Source of the DNA: Alisma plantago-aquatica
Taxonomy: Eukaryota; Streptophyta; Magnoliopsida; Alismatales; Alismataceae
DNA: 64,000 bases
Reading direction: 5' to 3'
Assembly (NCBI GenBank): GCA_963693085.1
Contig: OY856412.1
Span: forward strand, 1,129,070,744 to 1,129,134,743
Position 1 is the stretch's first letter. Each line of letters opens with the position of its first letter. The position numbers and the translations under genes were made by a program. Below, piece after piece: positions 32,877 through 43,590 of this stretch. The notes under the pieces were generated by a model. That model had not been told where the DNA came from. It saw only the letters and a list, made by a program, of their open reading frames with translations, and made no database searches.

Positions 32877-34523
32877 TGTTGGTCTAAGATGATGGGCTCT
32901 AGCTGGGGGGGGGGGTAAATAGAGCTAAAAACATGTTAAAAAAATTCCTTATACCTTCAAGATATTTATAAGTTAACATAGAAAATCTGAACTTTGAGTA
33001 CAACTAAACATACATAGCAAGCGAGAGAGATATTGAACAAACACAAGAACATAAGATATGTATAGTGGTTCCAAACTCCAAACTAGGAGAATGTACATCC
33101 ACTACCTAGAGAGGTCAACCTCTAGGCTTTTTCAACAATTCCACCTTCCATATATTCCATTATAAGAGATATAATATATAAACTTGCTTTTCCAGACCAA
33201 GGATACCCAACCTTCCCATTAGGAGAAGGGAGCCCATAACCTACCAAAGGACTTACCTATCGAAGACCAAGAGTGTTCAACCTAACCAAGGACTTTCCCA
33301 ATTTCGCAATGAGTCTTCCTCCTTCACCAAGGACTTACTCAGTCTTACAAAAAGTCTTCCACCTTGAAGGAATTACCCACTCTTCTTAGATCTTCCTCCT
33401 TAGACTTCACCTTTGCCAAGGAGAAGATTTCACCAAGGGACTCCTTCCCTTCTTCCTCTTCACCTCTCTTATAGAAGAGAGAGAACCTTCATCTTCAAGA
33501 TAGAAATAAAGATTGGGAGATGGAGTAAGTGAGAGACTCACAACATATACATGTAGGAGTATCTCTCTTACAAATTGCCTACTCACTGTAATGGATGTAG
33601 CAAGTGACGAAGCTTAAGAGTGGAAGGAGCTTTTAGAGGCACTCAACTATAATATAGGGATCTTCATAGTGCTTGGCTAACCATGGGATGAAGCCCAAGG
33701 GGACCTATTTATAGTTGGGGAAGCCTACTGGCCAGGTGAAGCACTTGGGAATGAATTCTAATCGTTTGGGTGTTGCAAGAAATCTATATTTGATGTTAGC
33801 AACACTCCAACAGCCAGAAACACTTTTTCTACACATTTTGTATAGTGTGATTGGTCGAATTTACTTTTGAGAAATTCGACTGGTTTCACTATGTGACAAA
33901 TAAATTGAAGTGTCGGTCGAGTTTATCTTGGATGAGAAAGTAGCAGACTGATCACTAAATAGATCAAAATAGGTGAAAATTCCACTTCATTCTCTCGCTC
34001 TGCTCGCAGAGCGGCATACCAAAAATCCCTCTCCCTTATGGTCGAGCTACTCGACCGATGTCTCAAATTTAGTTTGTATGTACAGAGTGTCATTCGAGTT
34101 TGTCCTGGGGTAAACTTGACCAAACTTGGCAGTTTCTAAAATCCATCAAGGGTGTCAGTCAAGTTTATCAAGGATGAAACTCAGATGACAATACACCCTA
34201 TGATAAATTTTAGAATTGCTATAAAAGTTCTTAAATATTTATTTTATGAGCTCATAATTTTTTTAAGCTTTAATTACAAGTCATACAATCATTACAAGTG
34301 ATTTACAACATGATTCTAATAGAGATACATCATATTTCACAAAAGTGCACTTGCATTGATTTTGACTTGTATTTATCCAAGTTAGGATGTGCAAGTTTAG
34401 ACATTTGGAGTGTGTCTATACCTAATATGAAATCACTCAAGTAGAATCATTAGACACAAATAAAGTGGAATAATTAGTCATCACCAAAACTAGTGTTTCA
34501 TCAATTTAGACCTTGAGTCAACA
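32877..34523 (-). repeat. 5' LTR of element D
   Basis: This 1647-bp repeat matches the joined halves of the left LTR. It starts TGTTGGTCTAAG on the plus strand and ends GAGTCAACA. Two differences stand out: an 11-base G run at 32905-32915 (6 G in the other LTR), and roughly 120 extra bases near 33941-34060 containing the perfect hairpin GCTCTGC-TC-GCAGAGC. Confidence 0.82.
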
Positions 34524-35593
34524 ATTGCTTGAGAACATATGTATTCAAGCTGAGGTCCTGAGCAATGAGATCCTATGTATGATAAGAATACATGCATTAT
34601 TTCTATGTCCGTAGTCAGATATTATTGTGAAAGAAAAATAGAAAATAGTAACATATAAGACTAGAGTGACAGTTGGTTGATGACAAAATCTCAGTAGTCA
34701 TGATATGTGATATCAAACCAAACACATAGATACAAATTAGAAAACAATGTATTGAATAGACCCACCTTGAGAGTGATACATGGAGACCATGGAATGGTAG
34801 TTGAAAATCATATCTCATAGTGATAATGGTGATTGTGGTTCTTATTCATAAAGTCACTACACATATCACATGTCATTTTTTGTATTTTGACATCATCCAA
34901 CGTGTAATATCCTCAACTTTGGTAGAATTGAATTATATTAATAAATAGATTTGTAAAATTCCCCCATGCTATTACTGGTGGTATAGTAATGTTAATCACC
35001 TTTGTGGCATGGGTTTCTTTTGGCACAAGATAAATAAATAGAAGGAATTCATACTTCAATAAATAATAATGACTTTATGAGTTATTGGAAAATAGAAATA
35101 TGAAATATTGAACAAGTTTTCAATAGAAAATAAGATGTGTGATGTTTTATATTTTTAAAAGATTAATTATCTAGCTAGTTTAGCAACATATGTTTTGATA
35201 ATAAACTAGTATTTTTTTGATCTAACGTTTGGTAAACTTAAAAAATAATAAAGAAAGGAAGAGAATTCTAGAAATTGAGATAGCAAGGACGTTAAATGAG
35301 ATATTGGTAATCAATTTAAGAAAATGTCAAAAGAGCAAGTTTTTGCATATGAAATATGTCCAAATGAATCCCACAATATAAGATGTACATTGGGATAACA
35401 TTAATTGGCTCCTATATTTGATTTTAGAAATATATTAAAGAGAAAGAAAAGGAACAATCTAGATTCCAAATAATAGGGTGTTGATAAATAGTTTAATGAT
35501 CAATTATCAGAATATACCATTTAAGTATATTCTTTCCTTTATGTCATTTGGTGAGATAACCAAGAAAACTGGACATTAAATTAGGACTATATC
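34524..35593. other. AT-rich region between elements D and F
   Basis: About 1 kb with no recognisable coding or repeat motif. It presumably continues the sequence left of 24124 (decayed copia C), but I could not match it to copia domains. Its last five bases, ATATC (35589-35593), are the left target duplication of element F. Confidence 0.4.
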
Positions 35594-38315
35594 TGTTATA
35601 ACGCCATTTTTCAAAAAACAATGTAATGAGATTTATAAATCTCCTTTTAATTGATAAATGAAATCAATGGTTGAGTTATTTGTTTGAATTGAATGATTTT
35701 CATGCATAATAGCCTTGTTTGTTTTCTTAATGGGCTCTACTGGCTATTAAGACCAATTGAAATAAAAAAGAAAAGAAAAGGAAAAGGAATTTATTGGAAT
35801 AAAGGGATAAATAAGAAAAGGTATAAAAGAATAAGAGGAAAAGGCAAAGGAATATTTCCCAAGGTGAGATTTTGTGCCTTTAGGGTTCCTTGAGGTCCAA
35901 GGAATCCAAGATAATAATTTAATGACAAGGGAAAAAGAAAATATGTGAAAAATATATATAATTAGGTGATGACTTGCAACTAAAGAAAAGGACCTAGTTT
36001 CTTTAGATAATAATCCCAAATTTGGCATGACGAAAGATTAAGGAATTAATGAGATTCCCTAAAAATTTGGGATAAAAAGGAGCTACAGATTAGGAGTTAT
36101 GATTTTCTCAAATTTCCCTAAAAACATGGAATTGTCTTGAATAAAGGAATTTATATTCCTTTTGTTTGAGCGCAAGTAATAGGGTCGTTGGATCTTGATC
36201 CAATGAGGTCCGCACATCATCCAGTTCCAAAGGAACTCATATTACAAGCTGAATCTGGGGAAGTTTCCCCTTAGATTTTCTTGCGATCCAAGGCATGTGC
36301 AAGCCTAGAAATAGTCCCATTGAATCTGGGAGGGAGTTCTAAACCACCTAGACCCTAGTTTATCAATCTCTGGAGGCGTTTAGAAGAAACACCCAAATCA
36401 CCCTAAGCTGAGGGCGGTGACGGGGTTGAGAAACCCTAAGAGGACCCTCCCTGATACTATAAAAGGACCCCCTCTCGCTTCCTCGCATCCTCATGAAGCC
36501 AGATGGCTGCTTCCCGAGCCCTATCTCCCTCTCTATCCATCGATCAACTTCTCTCCGGCAAGAGCACCGCCACGACGCCACTACGGATCACAGGCTAGGA
36601 AGGGAGGAGGACGAACAATAGGAGCCTCTCGATCAAGTTCCACCATGGTCTCACGAAGAGATCCAACGGTCCCAGGCCCGACCGGCTTACTAACCTCGTG
36701 AGTGGAGGCACGCAACGCAGGGCGTCAGATATAAGGGGCGGATAAGCGGAACATTGATCAAACGGTCGAGAAATTTTGGTAAATAGCTCTCTCTGACCGA
36801 AATTTCAGAAAAAGGTTTTTTCTTGCAAAATTCATAGAAATTGCTAGGGATCTCAGATTAATAAACTTTATATATGAAAGTTGATCAAAAAATATGAGGA
36901 ACAAGATAAAAATGGTTTGGTAACCTATTTCTGTCTCGTTTTGCAAAAGTATATTAATTTGATAGAAAAAGGTATTAAAAGGTAATTAGAAACCCTAATT
37001 TAGTATAAAGGATGAATCTATATGGTTTAATAGGTTAATTTGAGAAGTATTAACCTGTTGAATATTAACATAGAGTTTCAATCTGTTTTACATGAAAAGT
37101 TGACTAATTTATGGTTTTAATCTATGTATGTAGGATAATACATATAGAAACCCTTATTTAGGGTAAAAGAAGAGAAAAACTTTGTTTAAATCGGAATATG
37201 GAAAATATGTTAGCATATAATGATCCTAAACCTGTTAGGAGTGTTAAAATGAGAAATTTAAGGTTTTTATGTAGTTTTGTTGAATTAGGGTTTATAATAC
37301 TAAAAGTGGAGGCAAAACCCTAATTTCAAAGGAAACCCTAAAATTGGAATAGAAATCCTAAGAAGCAAGATGAGTTTGGATAAATCTTGATAAAAGGAAG
37401 TTTGTATATTTATTTTAGGATTTATGTGCATATTTGCTTTCTGGGTTTTCTCTACTTGGTTGTTTCTATCTCAAAAAAATATACAATCACAGGTATGTGG
37501 TTACACTTATGAATATCCCAAATTAGTTTTCTGAGGATTTTTGAAGTTTCATCGGTGACTTGAATTAAACTGTTGGATGAAATTAATTCAGGCAAACTAT
37601 AATGTTTATATCACTATCACCTAAGATATATGCCTACTAGCTCAGATCCTAGTCCCCTCTGTAGCTGGATTGACTTAGTACATGGTTACCAATGGGGTAG
37701 GTCCATCAAGTCGCCATGAGTCAGGGATTGGGATACCTTTGGGTAGGGCCATGCAACTCCGCAAGACTAAGTATTGGCTACCTGTGAGGTAGGGCCATGG
37801 GGGTAAGGATTTACCATATGAGAGAGGTAGTATCCAAGTCCACTGCAAGGACATCACAGTGATAGGGGATAGGTAAGGATTGAGTAGTATTGCTTAAGAT
37901 GTAACCTTGGTTGTTAAATGATATTTGATTGATTACATTGTTACAATAGTTGTACAATTTTTGCATTCCCCCACATACCAGTATAATTCGTTATATTGAC
38001 CAATGTTTTGTTTGTCGGCGATTTAGGTACAAAATCCCAAATGGACAAATAGTAAATTGGCATATTGTGAATACATGAATTAAAGTACAAGGAGGATTAG
38101 TTAGAATAGATTCCCTATGTGGATAGAAGATTAGAATTCCAAGTATTTCAAAAGGTATGCAAAATTTTATTTTATTACAACTTTTCAGTATAGTATGGTA
38201 GAATTTGAAAATTATTATTGATTATTTGTTGAACCATTGATATGGAAATTGGGATAATGACTCTGACCTCTTGGTCTCCCTTAATTGGGGGTTACTGGGA
38301 GGCGGGTTCGTTACA
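35594..38315 (+). repeat. 5' LTR of chromovirus F
   Basis: This 2722-bp repeat begins TGTTATAAC and ends TTCGTTACA. It has a TATAAAAG box at 36458-36465 followed by a GC-rich leader. Near 37680-37800 there are repeated TACC-N-GGGTAGGGCCATG modules. Leader ORFs such as 36417-36701 are open in both LTRs but cross the promoter and look accidental. Confidence 0.95.
36458..36465 (+). promoter_or_regulatory. TATA box in the 5' LTR of chromovirus F
   Basis: TATAAAAG lies in CCTGATACTATAAAAGGACC. The partner LTR has the same box at 44455-44462. A GC-rich leader follows, as expected just after the U3/R border. Confidence 0.7.
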
Positions 38316-38317
38316 TT

Positions 38318-38330
38318 TGGTATCAGAGCC
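38318..38330 (+). other. Primer-binding site of chromovirus F (tRNA-Met)
   Basis: TGGTATCAGAGCC, two bases after the LTR end, is a perfect match to the initiator tRNA-Met complementary site used by many plant LTR elements. Confidence 0.9.
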
Positions 38331-38777
38331 TATGTTCCTCATTTAATCTTTCATAATTATTAAATTTTACAAATTTTGAAGAACCGAGGGAATTATTAGA
38401 GGATTATCTGAAAGATAAAGGTGTCTAGAAAAGGATCATGTCCAGGGGATGGAAATATTATCCTCCACACTACTAGTTGGAATATGAGGACTCCTGAATC
38501 TGTGTGACTGCTTGGCCAATATCTTAGGATCTGACTCAAAATAAGATACCTTTAGGACTCTCTCATCTTGTTCATCCCTTCTCATCACACAAACTATTAA
38601 GAATTTTAAGGGTTAGGGTTTCTCTCTATTCCTCACCCTCATGTGGTATGGGTAAGTATGCTAAGGATTAAGTAATCCTCCATCAAACTAATAAAAGATA
38701 CGTAATAAGACGTCATCGACATAAGTAAAATTAGCTTAAAGGTATAGACTAAAAGGTCTATTTTTATGCTTATGCAG

Positions 38778-40130
38778 ATGGCTCACGTGAAGACTGTGGC
38801 TATCCCAGATGCCACCAATGGTGGTGGACCTTCACGCAAGGGAATATTATCTTTCGAGAAGAGGAAGAGGAACCATGGTGGTGAATCCTCGAAGAAGAGG
38901 AAGAGACCTGAAGAAACTACTCATGAGGTCCCCAACCCTGACCCGATACCCTTTAGCAACCTTGATCAAGAGAAGGAATAGGGGTAGAAGGAGCAACATG
39001 TGTACGAGGAGGAGGCCAAGATGGAAGAGGACCAAGCTGGTGGTCCATAACCAACCATGGTGGTTCACACCCCTGACGCTTTGTGGATGGAGCAACAAAA
39101 GAGGCTGACAGAGGCCATTAGAGCTTTGGCCCTCCAGGACACAGCTAGAGGTGAGAATGGCGAGCCACTTCCTATTCATCCTCGACTGGGAGCCACCATC
39201 TTGGACTTTGTCAAGCTGAACATTGAGAAGTTCTGGGGAGAGGATAAGTCTAAAGTGGTCAACAAGGTGGATGCTTGGCTACTTCTAGTCAAGAATGGAT
39301 TCTGTATGCTTGAGGTATAGCCAAGCAAGAAGGTCCTCTTTGATGCTCACCTCCTGGAAGGAGCAACCAAGATATGGTGGGAGACACACATCATGGGCAG
39401 AGATTTGGCTGAAGAACCAATGGCATGGGCCGACTTCAAGACAATCTTCAACGCCAGATTCATCCCAGTCTTAGCTAAGAAAGAAAAGGAAAGGGAGTTC
39501 ACCAACATGACTCAAGGAAACTCATCTGTGGCAGATTTTGGGCGCAAGTTTTGAATCCTAGAGAATTTTGGGCATATGATAAATGAGGAAAGAAGAGTGG
39601 ATCACTTCATAGAGCGTCTTCACCCTTCCATCAAGCCCCATGTGATGGCAAGCAAACCTAAAACCTTTGCCGAAGCTTACAACACTGCCATGGACATTGA
39701 GAGGATAGTGATTCCTACTCAAAATCCACCTAAGGAATATTTGAGTTTCACTAAAGGGACCCAAGGTCAGAATAGCAATCACAAGAAAGGTCAAGGGCAT
39801 AATCATGCCAAAGGAAAACATGGAGGAAAAGGGAAACCCCATTAAGAGGACAACCAACCTCAATGCCGCACCTGCAGAAAGTGGCATACTGGTGAGTGGA
39901 ACTACAAGAAGAAGGTCTTCTACCATTGTCAACAAGAAGGACATCTCCAAGCTATGTGCCCTCTACCAAATCCAAGAGGACCAGGACCAGTAGCAGCCCC
40001 ACCTATGGCAGCCCCACCTATAGCTGTCGCCCCATCTACTGGAGAAAGAAGACAAGCTCAAGTGTTTGCTATTGACAATGAGGAGGCTCAAGCAAATGCT
40101 AATCGATTGATTGAGGGTAATAACCCTTAG
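38778..40130 (+). pseudogene. gag of chromovirus F
   Basis: The frame starts at ATG 38778 (MAHVKTVAIP) with a Lys/Arg-rich N-terminus and is interrupted by stops at 38979, 38985, 39318, near 39555 and at 39843. The gag core reads TKIWWETHI, then FKTIFNARFIP, REFTNMTQGNSSVADF and DHFIERLHPSIK. This is the gypsy pattern W--F---F---(F)--L-QG--SV--Y. Downstream, CRTCRKWHTGE and YHCQQEGHLQAMCP are the double zinc knuckle seen in Tekay/Del elements, with changes in the first. The role would be capsid assembly and RNA binding. Confidence 0.85.
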
Positions 40131-40189
40131 AGTTTTCTTTTATGTTTTAAGATAAGCATGTTATGGTATAATGTATGGTGAAAACAATG

Positions 40190-42015
40190 TAGGCATGCTT
40201 GAAGTCATGGGACATGATGAAAAAGTTTATTTGACTCTAGATCTACTAATACTTTCATTTTGAGAAATCTCACAACTATGCTTTGTTTGGATATCAAGTA
40301 TTTTGGGTATGTCTTAGATGTTACAACCCCGAGTGGTCAAATCTTTACATCTCTTTTTAAAACTCCGGTGATACCTGTGAAATATCGAGATCATGAGTTT
40401 CCTATAGACTTTATCCTTCTTGATATGAATGACTTTGATGTGATCATTGGCATGGACTGGCTTTATACTTATAGGGCCAATATTGAATGTAGGGAGAAGA
40501 AAGTGGTCATTAAGGAACCATGTTACCCACCTTTCATCATTAGGGGCAGGAAAGATGCCACCACCAGCCTGTATGTGTAAGCCTTGAGCGCAGAGCATAT
40601 GATGAGTAAAGGATGTCAAGCTTTCCTGATCGTAGTTACCAAGTCAGAACCCAGGGTGCAACCCTTAGAAGAAATATAGGTAGTCAGGAGCTATGCATAT
40701 GTTTTCCCAGATGATCTACCTGGGATTCCTCCCAAGAGAGAGGTAGATTTTTCCATAGAGCTAGCTCCCGGGACAAGCCCTATTTCAAGAGAGCCTTATA
40801 GGATGGCCCCTGCTGAGTTGCTCGAGTTGAAGAAACAACTGCATGAATGGCTAGACAAGGGTTTTATCTACCCTAGCACATCACCATGGGAAGCACCGAT
40901 TCTCTTTGTAAAGAAAAAAGATGGTTCTCTCTGAATGTGCATAGACTACCACATGATCAATCAGGCTACCATTTAATACCCTTTACCCCAGATAGATGAC
41001 TTGTTTGACCAGTTAAAGTCTGGTTTAGTCTTTTCCAAGATTGACTTGAGATCAAGTTACCACCATTTGAGAGTCAAGAATGAGGACATCCCGAAAACCA
41101 CTTTTAGAACACGTTATGGCCACTATGAGTTTGTTGTTATGCCTTTTGGGTTGTCCAACACACCCAGTGTTTTCATGAACCTTATGAATAGTGTGTTTCA
41201 ACCCTTCTTTGACTCGTTTGTCATAGTTTTCATAGACGACATCTTGGTTTATTCTGATGACTTAGACCAACACCGAGACCACCTAAGTCAAGTCCTTAAT
41301 ATCTTGAGAAAGCAGAAGTTCTACGGGAAATTCTCCAAATGTGAGTTTTGGATAGACCGAGTCATGTTCCTTGGTCAAATCATCTCAGGAGGAACGATCG
41401 CCGTAGATCCAGGTAAAGCGTTGATAGTTCAAGACTAGCCTGTCCCAAAGAATCCCTTAGAAATTCACAGTTTCTTGGGGTTGGCTGGATACTATCAGTG
41501 CTTCATCAAGGATTTTTCAAAGACCGCCTTGCCTTTGACCATGTTGACTCAGAAGGATGTGAAGTTTGTGTGGTCTGATACATGTGATGAGGCTCGTTTC
41601 CAGGAGCTAAAGGTGAAGCTGACCACTACCCCAGTTTTGACTCTACCATCAGGCAATGAGGGTTTCATGATTTTCACTGATGCATCAAAGATGGGACTTG
41701 GTTGTGTATTGGAATAGAATTGACATGTGGTTGCATATGCTCCTGACAACTCAAGCCCAACGAGGTGAATTACCCAACGCATGACTTAGAACTGGCTACT
41801 ATCATCCATGCATTGAAGATTTGGCTGCATTACCAGTATGGTGCTACTTTTGAGATCCTCACTGACCATAAGAGCCTGAAGTACCTCCTGACATAGAGAG
41901 ACTTAAACCTACAACAACGACAATGGATGGAGTACATGAAGGATTATGACTTCACCATCACCTATCATCCAGGAAAGGTGAATGTCGTAGCAGATGCTTT
42001 GAGTCAGAAATAGGT
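40190..42015 (+). pseudogene. Protease, reverse transcriptase and RNase H of chromovirus F
   Basis: Protease: DSRSTNTFI (Asp codon near 40233) replaces the usual DSGATHSFI, followed by PIDFILLDMNDFDVIIGMDWL. RT (from about 40742): [62 protein letters not shown] and [11 protein letters not shown] (about 41229-41260, catalytic Asp pair kept). RNase H: GFMIFTDASKMGLGCVLE, then [18 protein letters not shown] after a single-base shift near 41745, then [12 protein letters not shown]. Internal stops occur at several places (for example near 40935, 40973, 41436 and 41715). The protease active site has lost its Gly. Confidence 0.9.
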
Positions 42016-43330
42016 CAGGTGTGTAGCTATTTTGTCCAGTCAGTGGAAGAGTTTAGAAGAGTTGGTGGAGTGGAATCCACAACCATTAGAGGTTCGAGTT
42101 CGATTGACTAACATTCAAATACATTCAGAATTGTTGGGTGAAATTGTAACAACACAATTGGCCAGTGGGGAACTTGACAAGATGAAGGGCTTGATGAATA
42201 AGCCACAAACCCGTCTTTCATTAGGAATGGACGGAGGGATCAGATTCAAGAATCGAATATGGGTTCCTGAAGATTCACCGTTGAAGGAACATATCCTACA
42301 AGAGGCTCTTGGTTCCAAGTATACAATGCACCCAAGAACTACTAAGATGTTTAAGGACATGTAGAGGTTTTTCTAGTGCCTAGGAATGAAGATAGACATT
42401 GCGACATATGTGGCCAGTTGTCTTATGTGCCAAATGTTGAAGGATGAACACCAATGACCCGGCAACCTTTTACAGTCTATAGAGATTCCAGAATGGAAAT
42501 GGGACCAGATCACCATGGATTTCGTGGTGGGTCTACCCCGAACCAAGGGAGGTCATGATGCGATATGGGTAGTGGTAGATCACCTTACCAAGTCAGCACA
42601 TTTCCTTGCCCTAAAGACCACTGCCAAGGTGTCAGACTTAGCTGAGCTATATATCAGAGAGATAGTGCAGTTGCATGGCATACCCAGTTCCATCATCTCC
42701 AATAGAGACTAAAAGTTTACTTCCAAGTTGTGGAAGCAAGTTCAAGAGGAACATGGTACAAGGTTAAAGTTCAGTACCACTTATCACCCCAAGATAGATG
42801 GACAGTCAGAACGGACAATCCAGACCTTAGAGGATCTGTTGAGAGCTTATGTGCTCGATTGAGGTGGATCATGGGAGCAGTACTTACCGTTAGCTGAGTT
42901 TTCCTATAATAACAACTACCAAGCCAGTATCAAGATGCCTCCATATGAAGCTCTTTATGGGAGACAGTTTCGGTCACCGCTTCACTGGGATGATGTTGGT
43001 GAAAGGACCCTATTGAGGTCAGATGAACTCCAAGTGTATGCTGATAAGGTCGCTTTGATCAGGCAAAGACTAAAGAGAGCCCAGGATCAACATAAGTCGT
43101 ATGCTGATGCGAGGCATACTGATGTGCATTTCACTGTAGGAGAGCATGTTTTTCTAAAAAGCTGACCACTCTGAGCTATTGCCAAGAACAGAGGAAAGTT
43201 GAGTCCCAGATACATGGATCTGTTTGAAGTGTTGGAATAGATTGGTGAAGCCGCATATCATTTGGCATTACCCCCTCAATATAGTATGATGCATGATGTG
43301 TTTCACGTGTCCAATCTGAAGCAATATGTG
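42016..43330 (+). pseudogene. Integrase of chromovirus F
   Basis: The zinc-binding H-H-C-C segment lies near 42320-42460 (HPRTTKMFKDM ... CLMCQMLKDEHQ). The catalytic core follows: ITMDFVVGLPRTKGG (first Asp), IISNRD-stop-KFTSKLW (second Asp), and HPKIDGQSERTIQTLEDLLR (Glu). Then come AEFSYNNNYQASIKMPPYEA and FTVGEHVFLKS, the usual gypsy C-terminal part. Stops at 42710, near 42861 and at 43164 break the frame. All three catalytic residues can still be read. Confidence 0.9.
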
Positions 43331-43549
43331 TAAGATCCTAGCCATGTGCTGAGAATTGAACCCATTGAGCTTCAAGGGAAGCTAACATATCCTGAGTTAC
43401 CTTTGCAGATTCTAGATATCAAGGTGAAAGAGCTCATAAATAAGAATATAGAGATGGTAAAGGTTCTTTGGAAGCACCATGGAGAGGATGAAGCCAAATG
43501 GGAGCTGAAGACGAACATGGAAAAAGCATATCCTAATTTGTTTGTTTGA
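43331..43549 (+). pseudogene. Chromodomain at the integrase C-terminus (element F)
   Basis: The open stretch 43346-43549 reads YPELPLQILDIKVKELINK, then VKVLWKHHGEDEAKWE and AYPNLFV. It matches the chromodomain end of Tekay/Del integrases (P--ILD---K-LR-K-I--VKV-W----EE-TWE-E--M---YP-LF). In the family this module directs integration to heterochromatin. It is separated from the integrase by a stop near 43331. Confidence 0.85.
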
Positions 43550-43573
43550 TTTTGAATTTTGAGGGAAAAATTC

Positions 43574-43590
43574 CTATAAGGAGGGGAGGA
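43574..43590 (+). other. Polypurine tract of chromovirus F
   Basis: AAGGAGGGGAGGA sits directly before the LTR start TGTTATAAC at 43591, after GGGAAAAATTCC. It is the plus-strand primer site of the element. Confidence 0.85.

Larger units (their letters stand above)
24124..34523 (-). mobile_element. SIRE-like copia element D: gag but no pol
   Basis: Two related LTRs (24124-29249, interrupted by LINE E, and 32877-34523) enclose 3.6 kb of internal sequence. A tRNA-Met type primer site lies against the right LTR on the minus strand and a purine tract against the left LTR, so the element runs right to left. The internal region contains a large gag (about 30900-32798) and then 1.6 kb without recognisable pol. 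Gag layout (zinc knuckle, long coiled region, second knuckle) resembles SIRE/Maximus elements, which is inference. LTR divergence is clearly higher than for B or F. The element is non-autonomous and old. Confidence 0.8.

Noticed and set aside
36417..36701. 94-codon open frame in the chromovirus LTR, with an open counterpart at 44405-44875
   Set aside because: It crosses the TATA box and GC-rich leader, has no recognisable domain, and shared LTR ancestry alone explains both copies.
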